The notes: generated by a model from the letters alone, not told the origin. 64,000 bases of DNA from Rhynchosporium graminicola (GCA_900074885.1 FJUW01000011.1:744001-808000), one strand, 5' to 3'; positions 43,000 through 56,230 are shown, numbered from the stretch's first letter. Numbers and translations: made by a program.

Positions 43000-45900
43000 A
43001 AGATCAAAATCTTAATTTAACTAGGAAACTCGGTATAAGAGGCTATTACGCTACATACAGCACATAAATATATCTTCGATCTCCTATTTATTATTACTAG
43101 TAATATTAATAGGTAGTGGCAGCGGTAAGGTTTATCCTAGCAAGGGGTCGTTTAGATGCTTCCGTAGCTTAGTAGTAGGGAATACGTTATATACTTTTAT
43201 ACTAGTAGGGAGCTCTAGGCGATAAGAGCTTCTAACCTTTTTAATTATACGGAAAAGTCTATTAGTCGGGAAGTCGAGTTTTTTACTAGGTCGAGTACTT
43301 ATAAAGTAGCATATATCTAGCTAAATAAGGTCGTCTATAGTAAAGTCGACTTCACGGCGTGAGCGATTATAAGATTAGGATATCTTAGCTTATATATATT
43401 AGAGGCTAGATTAAGCAGTAGTCTAGGTGTCACGCAGGTAATTAGCATAATCTAGAGCTTACTAAGTATTTAACTTATTAGTAGGCGTAATAGAGTTAAG
43501 TAGGTCTTTCTAATTCTAATTAACGCGGAGTATATATCTATGAACGACTTCAAAGGGTAAGAGACCTCTAAGGGATTCGTAAGGAAGAGTTATCTAGGCG
43601 TAGTCTATAATAAGTAAGAATTCCGACTAGTTATCTTAATAGTAAGAGATAAAAGGTTATAATCTATATTAGAGATATTAGTTATAGATCTCTGTTTAGC
43701 TATCTGTTTACGAGTAGTCTACTGCAGAAAGCTATCTTTTAGTGCTAAGAATTATAATAACTATAGTCTAAAAACGGGAAACGAATTAAGGCCCTCTATT
43801 AGAGGTAATTATTAATAGAGCTCCGAAATAGCGGTATACGTAGTATAAGTAAAGCTTTATAAGGTCGCGCGTATCAGAGGTCTTTCGGTATAGAATACTA
43901 ATTACTTATTTACTAAAACAGTCGATAAATACGAGAACATTATCGTAGCTATATTTATCGCGGTTGAAGCTATAGTAATTAACTATAATATACTCCTATG
44001 GACGTGATAATACAAGCAGAGGTTAGAGGAGGCCTAGTTTCTTATCACGCGGCACTTGAATTCGTCGGTAAGTATAATAGTTATAGTAGTACTAGTTGAT
44101 AGTTGAAGCGATTTCGTATTACTAGTATTATAATACTAGTAGTTATAAGGTCTTCTTTATACTTAGATAGGTAGTCTCTAATCAGTTGTATACTTCGCGT
44201 ATAAATAGCGTGCGAAGGTATAAGACGTTAGGTACGATTAGTCTTCCTTTATAGAGTAGAAGATCTTTTTCTATAGTTAGTTTTCTAAGAGTAGCAGAGA
44301 GAGCTTATTTCCGTAAAGCTTAGAGTAATAGCGTAATACGATTAGCGTTAAGTACTTACTATACTATAGAAAAGACTAGCGATAGGTTAGCGACTTCTAA
44401 GGCGTTAATAAGCTTAAAGTTATCTATAGAGTCGGAGCTATTCCGGAGGTTACTTATAAGTAGTACTAGATCGATTTAGTCTTCGCATAGTAGCTACTAT
44501 AAACGCTAGGTTCTTTTAGCATTATTCTAGTTATCTAATTTATCTATTCTATAAGAGAGAGCGTCAGCGAGTAGATTATACTTCCTAGGTTAATAGGTAA
44601 TTATAAAGTTGTAATCTGCGAGTAGCTTAGCTTATCGGGCTTATCGTGCGTTTAGCTGTTTAGAGGTTATAAAGTACTTAAGAGCTTTATAATTAGTGAT
44701 AACGCGGACCTAATATAGTGCGCCTACGAGCTCAGATCTCTAGTTACTAAAAGATCGTATAATTACGAGTATTTCCTTATTATGAATAGCGTAATTAAGC
44801 TCGGCAGGTAGTATAGTCTTGGAGAAGTAGGCTACTAGGAACTAGTCTTTATCGTGCTGTTGCGATAGTATACTTATTATTACTCTATTACTAGCGTCTG
44901 TTTCGATTATATAAGGTAGATATTGCTAATAGTAGTAGAGGAGTAGTGCCGAAGTGAGAGCGTGCTTTAGGTGATTAAAGGTATCTTTGTACTCTCTAGC
45001 GAACCGAAATAATATATTGTTTTTAGTGAGTTATATAAGAGGTTTTGCGATAATTCTGTAGTCCTTGATAAATCATCAGTAGAAGTTGCAAAAGCCTAAG
45101 AACGATTATACGCCCTTAACTATAGTTAGGTAATTCTAAGATTATATAATATTAACTTTCTTAGGGTCTATCTCGATCCTAGAAGTAGAGATAATAAATC
45201 TAAGGTATTTAGTGCGAGTGACGTTAAATTCATACTTCTTAAGGTTAGCTTATAATCTAGCGTCTTGCAATTATTATAGTACCTTATATATATATAATTA
45301 ATACTATAGTAGGTCATTAGAGTAGATCAGAATATCGTCTAGATATACTATATAGAAATCGTTTAAGTAGTCGAATAAGACGTTATTCATATATCGCTAG
45401 TACGTCATAGGGCCGTTAGTCAGACCGAAAGGGAGTACCTTATACTTATATATACTGTAATAAGTCCGGAAGGTCGTATACTCTTTAGAGGCTAGATCTA
45501 TTCGAATTCGGTAGAACACCTAGCGAATATCTAGTTTAGTAAATATCTTAGCAGTAGAGATTCTAGCTAGCGTTTTATCGATTAATAGTAGTAGATATTA
45601 ATCCTTCCTCGTAAGGTTATTAAGTGCGCGAAAGTCGATATAGAATCTTAGACTTCTATTAGCTTTCTTAACGAAAAGAATAAGTATAGCGTATAGTACT
45701 TAAGAAGGTTCGATGAAACCTTTAGCTAAGTTATTAGTAATATACGCCTTAACGACTTCAAGTTCTTTAGCTAATATCTTATATAAGGGGGAGTATTTAA
45801 GGTTCTTCTTAGCTCTTTCCTTAAGCTTAATTCGGTAATCGTATAAGTGATAAGGAGGGAGAATATCGCTAGCTTCCTTAGAAAAGACGTATACTTACTG

Positions 45901-48808
45901 GCTATACTCGTGAGGGATCTATAGTTCTGAATCTAATTCGCTTAAGCTAATAGTAAATTACTAAGCGGTTTTATGATATTCTATAAGGTTAATAATTAAA
46001 GATATAATAGTAGTATCGCGTTACTGAACTACGATTCGGTTATTAAGAAGCTTATCTATCTCGTAAAGGGTAATAGAGAAGATCTTATTATTAGAGGACT
46101 TCTAGCGTTTATATAAGAGATAGAAGGCTAGGCTACTAATCGTGTAAATCTCTAGCGCAGGAGGCTCTAGAAGAGGCCTGAGTATACGAGGTAGTCTTTA
46201 TCGCTTCCGAAATATCGTAGTATCTGTTTTTATACTTTAAGTAGCTTCTATTAAGTCGCGAGACGGTGTTCCGAGTAACTATTAGTCTATAGTATGAATT
46301 GCACGGGCGTAGTCTTATACGTAGGTCTTTAACGTAAGGGCTTCTAATTAGGGTTAAAGTAGAGATTCACGCGGGATATAGGTAATAATATCGCTGAATC
46401 GTACGTACTTCGGCTATATATCGGTAGCTTCTCTGGAGTATAAAGACTTCTCTTTACTACTCTATTCTTATTCTTTAAGTAATAAACACTTAGGCTTATT
46501 ATATCTATAATAAGTAGTATAAACGCCGGAGAAACAGTCCTAACTGATCGGCAGTAGTAATAGAGGGTTAGTTACCTGTGGAATACTCTCTAGGAGAGAG
46601 TTTTAGATGTTTTTATAGCTATAAGTCTCCCTAGAAATACGCTTCTAAGCTAGTAATAGTCGTTTAATAATAGAGATAGAGTTAATAACAGCTCGAATAT
46701 TAATAGGAGAGTTAGCTACGCTTCGCTATTCCTCGTACGCTTCCCAGAACTAATTAAGGCGTTCGTTTCGTTCGTTAGCATCGTATTAGTAGCGCTAGTA
46801 AGTACAGTATTTACGTAAGTCCTTGATCTCGATCGGAGAGCTATAAACGTTACTAGGAGGAGTACATAGTAGCTAAATAATCTATTATTTAGAGGTATCT
46901 AAGAGTACTTGATATTCCGAAAGCTAGGTCCTTCCGAGTATAATACTATAGTTTCCGAGAGTAGTAATAAGAAAGGGGGTAAATACCTGAACGCGACGAT
47001 CTACTATTAAATTAATTGTCGTATAGTAACTAATAGTATTACTATTAACGCTATTAAAGCTTTTGATAGGAATTACGTTTAGTAAAGGGTAAATTAAAAG
47101 TTTTAAGAAGAAGGAAAGGGATTTGAGAAAAGAACGATTAATAAAATAGTATTTATTAGCTCTAGAATCGAGAAGTGCGAGTAGCTTATACGAGAGTCTA
47201 TTCTTAGTAAGAGTAGCACGTATAGTAAACAATTGATTACTAAGAAGCTTCGTAAGGTTAAGATATCGCATATCTTATATACTACCTAGGAAGGAGTCTT
47301 TCCCTAGGCGTGGTTTTTTGCTAGCGGTTTAATATACTCCTAGGCGTTATTATACGTTTCTTCTAGCTTATTATTAATATTATTATTAGCGTTAATTACG
47401 TTGATTCGATGCGGAGTATTAGGTCGAGCTGACGACGAGCGTAAGTATAAAGTAGGCGTAAAGTGACGAGGAGCATTTGCCGGCGATTATGCACGAGGCG
47501 TATTATTTTGTATAGAGTATAGTGCTTATTTACTAGTCGCATTAGTATTCTCGGGCGTAGGAAGACTAATTTACGGATAAGAAGAGGAGTTAGTACTACG
47601 GCGCTAGGAGGAGGTATTTATAAGGCGTTCCCGAGTCGCGCTAGCCTTAGCAGAAGACTCGGAATAATAAGTCTTTTTAATAAATTAACCTTAGTCTTAA
47701 GCTTATATAGCATTAAAATATTCTTCTAGTATCCTTAACGTTTAGTACTATTAGAAGAGCTGTTTCCGTAGCCGTACAGGTAGCTTCTCCTATAAGTCCA
47801 TTTTCAGAGTCGATTGATTATTTACTTTAGCTTTACGAGCTAGCGTATAAAACTCGTAGTAGAACGTCCAGAAGGTCTGCTTATAATCTATCTTTAGCGC
47901 GGAGTAGCTAGCTCTTGCAGTTTATTAGTTATATAGATTAGATAAGAAGGAGACGAGTTAAGTGATTATATCAAGTGAATTAATTATACTACTTTCTTCG
48001 TTATATTCTAGTTCTAAGAATAAGAGTTTTAGGTAAGTTCTAGCTATTCTTTCTATTTAGTTAAGTAACTAATCTTTACAGTGATCTTCGTCGATAAAGT
48101 AGCTAGAGTAGCGCCGGAGGGCGTTACGTATCTATACTTCCTAGAGTTTTAAAGAGTAGTCGATTCTATCAGAGAGCTTATTTAGAAGGTTCAGTATCTT
48201 CTCTATACGCGTAGCGTATAATATTAATAATATTCCTCCGGTAGATTATTCTCGATAATAATTATTAGGCGTAAGAGTAGCGTTATCTTCTTTAATTAAT
48301 AGTAGCAGTATTATACGCGATTAAACGTTATTAAACGATATAGACTTAGCAGAGCGCTAAGTAGTTAACTAGCGTAGTTCTAGGAACTCGTCCTATAACT
48401 AGCGTAGTTCTATAGATAAGTCGGCGTTTAATTATCTCTCCTCCGCGAGCTTCCTTTCTGCCTCTTATAGCTAGTAAGCGCGGTCTTCTTATAAGTTACT
48501 TATAGTTACTATTAATATAGGAGTATTATCGGGGAGGTTTAGCGACTTAGTAAGTTCGTTGATTATAGTAGGAGTTAGGGAGCTTAACTCAGACGAGGCG
48601 TTATCGCGAGTACTTTCTACTATAGAGAGAGGTAAGTTATAGCGAGTATTACGAGTCGCTGAAGAATAAGAGGTAAAGGGAGTCAGAGAACCGGTAGTTA
48701 ATTTATCGGACTTAGGTTACTTCGGTTTAGGTACTATTCTTCAAGTTTATACTTAGTATAAGCCTTCTCTATATAGCGTAGTCTCCTGCGTTTAGTAGCT
48801 CTAGGCAT
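43000..48808 (-). pseudogene. gag-pol of the nested gypsy element, degraded
   Basis: The gag frame starts MPRATKRRRLRYIEKAYTKY at 48808. An aspartic protease survives as a 115-codon open stretch (47271-46924) with LLALLDSRANKYYFI, where Gly of the DSGA motif reads Arg, and ending YSIILGRT. The reverse transcriptase active site YLDDILIYS is intact at about 45345-45318. RNase H and integrase regions continue to about 43000. Stops are frequent throughout. Confidence 0.8.
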
Positions 48809-48871
48809 AAAGGTATAATATAAGTAGATATTTACTATCTTCCTAGACGTAAGTAAAAGAGTTATAGATAA

Positions 48872-49106
48872 TATAACGCTTACTCTAGAAAGGTCTTAAA
48901 ACTACCTGAGTAATAAGACCTTATATTGCTATGAATATGAAGTAGTAAGAATCACTTGAGAATCTATAACTAAGGAGTAAAGAAGTAGAGAGAGAATAGA
49001 AGTATATATATGAAAAGGGGCCCCTAAACTCTACTCGTGTAATCTCGCTTAGCAGTAAGTGTTTCCACTAATAGGGAGAGACCTCTAAACCTGACCAGTC
49101 GTCATA
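48872..49106 (-). repeat. LTR of nested element (5' LTR in element orientation)
   Basis: 235-bp partner of 42558-42792; ends CGTCATA directly before the ACTAG target duplication. Confidence 0.9.
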
Positions 49107-49111
49107 ACTAG

Positions 49112-52100
49112 CGAAGGACTGAGGACTTTCTAGATACTTTTACAGAATAAAGGCGTTATCTTCGGTACTATAGTCGCCCAGGTAGAGATAGCCGATTCGA
49201 TTAGATATACTAGAGTCCATACTCTTCAGCTAAGAGTTATCGATATACTAGATATAGACCTGATATTAGAGTAGCTATACTTAGAGGATATAGATCCTTA
49301 GATAAGCTTTAAGAATAAGAAGTAGAGGTTCCCTTATAATTTAAAGGACTCTAATAGCCTTAATATTATAGCACCTCGAGCTTTTACGACTCTTATTAAC
49401 GAATAGAAATCTCCTATATACGCTATAATACTTAACTTATATATAATACGCTAGACAGATACCGGCGATACGCTTACTATTCCCTTCGTATATAGTGACT
49501 TTAAGGACGTATTCTCTAAGGAGAAAGGAAGCGAGCTACCTCTATTAGAAGGCTGTTGATACGCTATCGAGTTGGAACTAGGATTAAAGATACCTTATTC
49601 TCTAATCTATAACCTCTCCGAGAAGGAACTAGAGGTTCTCCGGGAATACCTCGACTTATTAGAGGCGAAAGGTTAGATAAGGAAGAGTAAGAGTCCTATA
49701 GGTGTACTTATTCTTTTTATACTTAAGAAAGATAGTAGCCTTCGATTATATATCGATTACTAGGCTCTAAACAAAATTATAATTAAGGATTAGTACCCTC
49801 TGCTATTTATTAGCGAAACGCTAGATAGGCTCCGGGATACTAGAGTATTTACTAAATTAGACTTATAAAACGCTTATTACTGCGTTCGAATTCGCTAGGG
49901 TAATAAATAGAAAACTGTATTCTGTACTTAATACGGGTACTACGAGTACTAGGTTATACTATTTAGATTATTAAATGCGCTAGCGACTTTCTAGGTATTT
50001 ATTAATAATACGCTAGCGGGCCTTATTAATATTACTTATATTATATATCTTAATAATATCCTAATCTATTCTGCTAACTTGTTATAATATAAATAACACG
50101 TCCGCTAAGTACTAAAGAGACTTCGGTATATAAACCTCTTTATTAAGTTATTAAAGTGCTTCTCTAATACTAAAAGTATAGAGTTTCTAGGATATATTAT
50201 CTCCTTAGCTAGCGTTTTAATAGATATAAGCCGGATAGATACTATTAGGGAATAGCTAGAGCTTGAAAGTGTTAGAGATATATAAGTCTTTATTAGTTTT
50301 ATAAACTTCTATTAGCGATTTATTATAAGATTCTCAGCGATTACCTAACTTTTAATAAGTTTAATAGGTAGTAAGAAGAAAAAGTAACTTGCTTCTACTT
50401 TTAGATAGAGTATTATAGAAAGGGAGGCTTCTAACGCGTTGAAAGATATATTTACTATAGTACCTTTTCTTATGTACTTCGATCCACTGAAGCTAAGGAA
50501 GCTAGAGACTAATACTTCTAGGTTTACTATCACGGGAATCCTATCCTAGCCTAGAGAGTGGCCAGCGAAAGAAGGGGAAAAGGCTATCTGGCACCTTATC
50601 GCGCCCTTTAGTAAAAAGCTAGAACCTGCTAAGTTAAATCATAAAGTATATAATTAAGAACTCCTTATAATTATTAAGTATTTTATATACTAGAGGTATT
50701 ATCTTAAAGGTATTATAGCCCTAGTTAAGGTATTAATAGACTATAGTAACCTCTATCACTTTATGACTACGATAGTATTAAGCTAGCGATAAGCTAGATA
50801 AGCTCTAGAGCTATCTAAGTATAACTTTATATTAAGTTATAGATAAGGGAAAAATAATCCCGCTGATAGACTATCGAGAAGGCCTAACTATAAGCTAGCG
50901 AAAGATAAGGAAAATATTATACTCCTTACTTTATAAAATAAGCTATAAAGTATAATTAAAGATAAGTTAATCTATATACCTAGTAAAGCTAGCGATACGA
51001 TAGAGAGCAACTAGCGTCCGAATGATAGTATATCGTACTAGTTAACTCAGATTCTATAACTTACTAATAATACTTCTTTAAAAGGAGTATCGATCGAGAC
51101 TATAGATATAACCTCTATACCTAACTAGCGATATATACTTATAAAGCTTGATAGTTCATAGAACTTATTTAGAGGTCTGGATACCCTCTTAAGAGGCGCT
51201 AGCGAGAAGCCGGGCGCTAGCTAGTATAGCTATAGATATACTATACTACGGTTTTTCATAGCGAGAATTATAAGAATCGAAATAGTAAACCCTAAATCAA
51301 ACTCACTTCTCTTAATACTTATAGAGCTATAGAAAAGGGACGCTTTTACTATTAAGAAGTTAGCTAGATTATAGAAAACCGGGGATATAGATTAGAGTAT
51401 CGATAGTAAAGGGCTACTTAGATACTAGCGAAAGGCTTATATTCCTCTAGACGAAGCTATCTATAGTGAAATTATAAAGATATATTATAATAATCTAACT
51501 ATAAGCTATTTTAGTTAAGATAAGATACTATAGCTTATCTAGCGAAAGTACTATTAGCAGAAGATAAAGCTAGATATTAAAGAATACGTTAAGAGTTATA
51601 ATATTTATTAAAGAATAAAAGTAAGAAGAATAAAAATAGCTAGCGAGATATAAGCGCCTAGCTAGCTAAGTAAGCTATTTAAGTCTATAACTATAGACTT
51701 TATTATAGATCTGCTACCTTATAAAGGGAGCTCTATAGGGAGAATCTCCGATAGCTTACTAGTGATTATCGATAGGTATATAAAAGATATTAAATATATA
51801 TCTTACTTAAAGATAATTAATACGCTAGCTTTAGCTCAGCTATTTATCGATTATTAGTTTAAGGACTACGGATTACCTGCGGTTATTATTACTAATAGAA
51901 GTTCTATCTTTACTTCTAAGTTCTAGGAAGAGATATACTTCTACCTCCGAATAATAAGAGTTCTTTCGATAGCGTTTTACTTATAAACTAATAGGTAAAT
52001 AGAATAATAAAACTAAGCTATAGAAGTATAGCTACGGTATTTCATATACTATCTTCAAGATAATTAGATAGACCTGTTACCTATAGTGAAGTTCGCGTAT

Positions 52101-52542
52101 ATAAATATATACTATAAGGCTATTAGAATAAGTCTAAATAAAGCTAGATATAGAATTACGCTAGATAGTTACTAGGGTATTAAGGACGATCCTATAAGAG
52201 GAGAGATACTTACTACTAAAGAAAGAGTAGAAGAAGTAGTTAAGAAACGCTAAGAGCTAGAGAATAGCTAGCGAAGAACTAAAGAAACATAAGCGAAATA
52301 ATATAATAAGAACTATTAACTAGTTAAATTTAAAGTAGATTAATAAGTCCTACTCTTAGTAAAGAATATTAAAACTATTCGATCGAGTAAGAAGCTAGAT
52401 TACTAATTTCTAGGGCTATTTAAGATTAGCGAAAGAATTAGAAAGCAAGTATATCGATTGGATTTACCTCCTAAATATAGTCGGCTATATAATGTCTTCT
52501 ATATCTCACTATTAGAACCTTACTAGTAAAGGCCCGGCGAAC
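49112..52542 (+). pseudogene. pol of the outer retrotransposon (protease remainder, RT, RNase H, integrase)
   Basis: Continues the protease interrupted at 42557, then GLKIPYSLIYNLSEKELEVL (49592 onward), a standard gypsy pre-RT segment, and SPIGVLILFILKKDSSLRLY. The RT active site near 50040-50075 reads YLNNILIYS, both Asp replaced by Asn (GAT to AAT). Integrase-type sequence follows to about 52500 and ends in a PLL-EPY-like tail at the next insertion. The chromodomain-like piece follows that insertion at 54782-54960 (RGKE-FLVR-KEFTLAYNS reading). Confidence 0.8.
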
Positions 52543-52547
52543 CGTCG

Positions 52548-52749
52548 TATAACGACATAAGACTCAAGGCGGTATATAAGTAAGAATAAACAAGTAGGGA
52601 GGCTAAGAGCGATCTTATATAGTCTGGTACGAAGGAAAAAGAAAGATGAAGAGCTCTAAAGGAGTCTAAACCTTCTATATATATAAGGAGGGTATGCCTA
52701 AGGCACTGATACTAGCCCGTATCTGCCACGTATACTATGCGCCGTCATA
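52548..52749 (-). repeat. LTR of the non-autonomous element, left
   Basis: 202 bp, TATAACGACAT start and CCGTCATA end. Confidence 0.88.
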
Positions 52750-53103
52750 TTACCCCCTTCTAAGATAAAGGCTCGCCCTCGAGCCTTGAAGAATCGAAGT
52801 AACTAAGGAAATAAGTAAGTATAAAACGCAGTTAAATATTAAGATAACTTTCTAAATTTCTATTAAACCGAAACTATAGATACTAATTTAGTATCGAGAT
52901 TATCTCTTCTATAGAGGGAAACGTAATCTCTAGTAATTATAATACTGAGTTTTACTAAATAAGCGAGGCTAAGCGAGTAATTAAAAAAATTAAAGGTTAC
53001 GAAAGAAACGAAAGTCTAAATCGAATTCTAAAGAAGCTAAAAGATTAAGGAGAGTTAGATATCTTTATTAAGTAGATATAGAAAGTATTAAATTAAAAGT
53101 TCT

Positions 53104-54195
53104 AGTAAAAGGAGGTCGATTCTGCCGAGGGGGATAAATTATACCGGGGTATAAGGATTACGAGTCGAATTCTAATAATTTCTACTAGGGTAATAAGCTA
53201 CTTCGTCTTAGCCTAAAAGTAAGGTTTTTCGCTATTAGAGCTGCTTTCGGAAGGTTAAAGTCAGGTAAGAGGATAAAAGTTCTTTTTTAGTAGAAGGAGG
53301 TTAATTCTGCTAAAGGGGATAAATTATACCGGGGTATAGGAGTTACGAGTCGGATTCTAGTAATTTCCGCTAGGGTAATAAGCTACTTTATCCTAGCTTA
53401 AAAGTAAGGTTTTTCGCTATTAGAGCTGCTTTCGGAAGGTTGAAGTCAGGTAAGAGGATAAAGGTTCTTTTCTAGTAGAAAGAGGTCGATTCTGCTAAGG
53501 GGGATAAATTATACTAGGGTATAGGGATTATAAGTCGAATTCCGATAATTTCCGCTAGGGTAATAAGCTACTTTATCTTAGCTTAAAAGTAAGGTTTTTC
53601 GCTATTAGAGCTACTTTCAGAAGGTTAAAGTCGGGTAAGAGGATAAAGGTTCTTTTCTAGTAGAAGGAGGTCGATTCTGCCGAGGGGGATAAATTATACC
53701 GGGGTATAGGGATTATAAGTCGAATTCTGATAATTTCCGCTAGGGTAATAAGCTACTTCGTCTTAGCCTAAAAGTAAGGTTTTTCGCTATTAGAGCTACT
53801 TTCGGAAANGAGGGGCTACGAGGGTATTCCGGTGAAGCTATAGGAGCTAGCTAAGCTTTCTTAGGAAGTATAGTATTAGGTAAGCGAGACTAAGCGAAAG
53901 TAATAGAATACTTAAAAGTTATAGAAGAAGCGAAAGTCGAAATCGAATTCTAAAGAAGCTAAAAGATTAAGAAGAGTTAGATATCTTTATTAAGTAGATA
54001 TAGAAAGTATTAAATTAAAAGTCCTAGTAAAGAGAGGTCGATTCTACTAAGAGAAGCTAAATTATACTAGGGTATAGGGATTATAAGTCGAATTCTGATA
54101 ATTTCCGCTAGGGTAATAAGCTACTTCGTCTTAGCCTAAAAGTAAGGTTTTTCGCTATTAGAGCTACTTTCGGAAAGTTAAAGTTAAGTAAGGAG
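53104..54195. repeat. 185-bp tandem repeats with an assembly ambiguity
   Basis: Units start at about 53104, 53289, 53474 and 53659 (AGTAGAAGGAGGTCGATTC-type start, exact 185-bp period), the fourth breaking at the single N at 53809. After a unique 15-20 bp and a copy of the spacer that precedes unit 1, a fifth unit runs from about 54025 to 54195. So the array is a higher-order [spacer + units] structure, probably collapsed in assembly at the N. Confidence 0.85.
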
Positions 54196-54574
54196 ATAAT
54201 AAATATTAGGGCCTATAGGGAAGTTTCTACCTAAAATTCGTCTGCTGTTTTACTTCGTACGTACGAAGGAACGAGTTTCGAAGTATCTGAGAGTGACTTC
54301 GTAGTAATACTAGTGCTTCTGAGGCTGAATTACATTTAAATTCCCAGCTATCCGAGAGATCTCTAGAATCTCGGCTCTTTTGAAAACTTAACTATCGAAT
54401 TCGTAATTAATAGTACTAACTATTTCCGTATGATTCCGAAGTATAAAAATCTAAGGTAAGTAGAGATAACTCAGCGAAGAGCTCCCTAATAGTCGAAGTC
54501 GTACGTCCGAATCGAGTTTTCTAGGTGAGATATTATTTAATACTGTCCCCGGCGGTCTTAATCTTTCTATTTAA

Positions 54575-54776
54575 TATAACGACATAAGACTTAAGGCGGT
54601 ATATAAGCAAGAATAAACAAGTAGGGAGGCTAAGAGCGATCTTATATAGTCTAGTACGAAGGAAACAGAAAGATATAGAGCTCTAAAGGAGTCTGCACCT
54701 TCTATATATACAAGGAGGGTATGCCTAAGGCACTGATACTGGCCCGTATCTGCCACGTATACTATGCGCCGTCATA
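54575..54776 (-). repeat. LTR of the non-autonomous element, right
   Basis: 202 bp, nearly identical to the left copy. A 61-codon minus-strand ORF inside it is incidental. Confidence 0.88.
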
Positions 54777-55199
54777 CGTCGGAAGTTATATAGCCTAACC
54801 TTATTAATAGCGAAGAACTATAGGATATCGATTCCTTACTAGACTAAAGAGTAGTTAGAGGGAAAGAATAATTCCTAGTAAGATAGAAAGAGTTTACTTT
54901 AGCTTATAACTCTTAGGAGCTAAAGGAAAGCCTCTAAGGACTCTAGAAAGAAATTAAAGCTTTAAAAAATTAAAACGCTATAGAAAGAGCGGCGAAACGC
55001 TAGCGAAGATAAAATAATACTCCTAAAGGGATATATACCTTTCTGTTTTTTCCTATAGGGTTTTATAGTTTTAAAGGTATATTAGAGATTATAAATCTAG
55101 TAGAAGTCCTAGGGAAAAAAGAGGTTTTATTATCTATACGGATCGCTAGTAAACTAGTTCTCGCTGGATAAACTCTGAGATATTACTAAAGAAAGTTTA

Positions 55200-56230
55200 C
55201 TTAGTAACCTTCTAAATAGTAGTATCTATAACTATATTAGCGACCTCCTTCTTAATATCCTCTAGCTATATATCTGATGAAGCTACCTATAGAAAGAACC
55301 TAGTATAAATAATACCGAAGTCTTTCGCTGAAGATTAGTAGAGAGTTCACTAGAGAGATTTGAGTTATATTATACGGAGACTACGAATTTCCTCGAGGAG
55401 AGTAGTATTTATAATATTAATAGTAGTAGTAACTTTAGCTATAGAGTGCAGCGTAAACCCGGATGCCTCGGCGATCGCCGATATAATACTAGAGGATAGC
55501 TCGGTATTAGAATCGATAACTAGCTTCTAAGGAGATTTAATAGCTGCGGTATTACTAACTTTAGAAGTATAATTAGCTCGCTTTTTCTCTATATTAAAGC
55601 GTGCCTAGGTAATCTTTAGCTCTTCTTATATATCCTCGCCTATCGCTATTACTATAGCTATATCTTATAGGTAACTGAGGATACTGATTAAAATAGCTAG
55701 GACCTCGCTAGCTATTAGCTAAGTATTCGATAGAGAGAGGAAATTTATACTTATATCCTCGTAAGATTTACCCTTCTTAATATAGTCTATATACTTACTA
55801 GTAATAGAGCTAGAAGCTAAAGTATACCTTAAGTCAGGGAATAAAGTATACTCGCCGGCGTATCGCAGGTAAGTCTCCGGATGCGGTATCTTCTTGTTCA
55901 TCTTAGCACGAGCCTTCGACTTTGTTTATATATTCTTTTAACTAGTATAAAGGGTCTTATCGTAATAGGCAGAAGGGCTACTATCTTAGCTTAGCTCGCC
56001 TTTAGTATCCTTATTATCGTCTTTAGCTCGCTAGCGCTTAGTCGATAACCCGCTAGTAACTACGGTTTTTCCTTTATTAATAAGGGTAAAAGTATTACTA
56101 GAAGGAAGAGTATCTTTAAGCGAACTACTAGTAGCGCTCTTACGAAGGTTCTTTTTAGGAGCTAAAAGGTTAAGTTAGTAATATCTAGTAGATCAGGTTT
56201 ATAACTTACGTATAGTATTATTATTATTAG
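55200..56230 (-). pseudogene. Extra ORF on the antisense strand of the outer retrotransposon
   Basis: Between the chromodomain-like tail and the 3' LTR, the minus strand has one continuous reading frame in which nearly every stop is TAA/TAG at plausible Gln positions: NLLAPKKNLRKSATSSSLKD near 56160, TFTLINKGKTVVTSGLSTKR, then the open 60-codon stretch MNKKIPHPETYLRYAGEYTL (55901-55719), then ILGSFYR further down. The plus strand over the same interval is not similarly readable. I do not recognise the protein. It is opposite to gag-pol and so not the usual env-like position and orientation. Confidence 0.5.

Larger units (their letters stand above)
42558..49106 (-). mobile_element. Nested Ty3/gypsy retrotransposon (6549 bp), minus orientation, RIP-degraded
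   Basis: LTRs of 235 bp at 42558-42792 and 48872-49106, starting T(G/A)T(G/A)ACGC and ending CGT(C/T)ATA. Perfect target duplication ACTAG at 42553-42557 and 49107-49111. Reading on the minus strand, a polypurine tract (GGAGGGAGGGGTAG) lies inside the left LTR, gag begins at 48808, and pol follows. It was inserted into the protease gene of the outer element and is therefore younger. Confidence 0.92.
52548..54776 (-). mobile_element. Non-autonomous LTR element (2229 bp) with internal tandem repeats
   Basis: LTRs of 202 bp (52548-52749, 54575-54776) run TATAACGACATAA to GCGCCGTCATA; perfect target duplication CGTCG at 52543-52547 and 54777-54781. A purine tract (AGAAGGGGGTAA on the minus strand) inside the left LTR and a shared GCTCGCCCTCGAG word with the nested gypsy element suggest the same lineage and minus orientation. 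It has no coding sequence; the inside is mainly 185-bp tandem repeats. Inserted just before the chromodomain part of the outer element. Confidence 0.9.

Noticed and set aside
53104..54195. CRISPR-like repeat array
   Set aside because: Repeats are 185 bp with no unique spacers, in a eukaryotic LTR element; ordinary tandem repeats.
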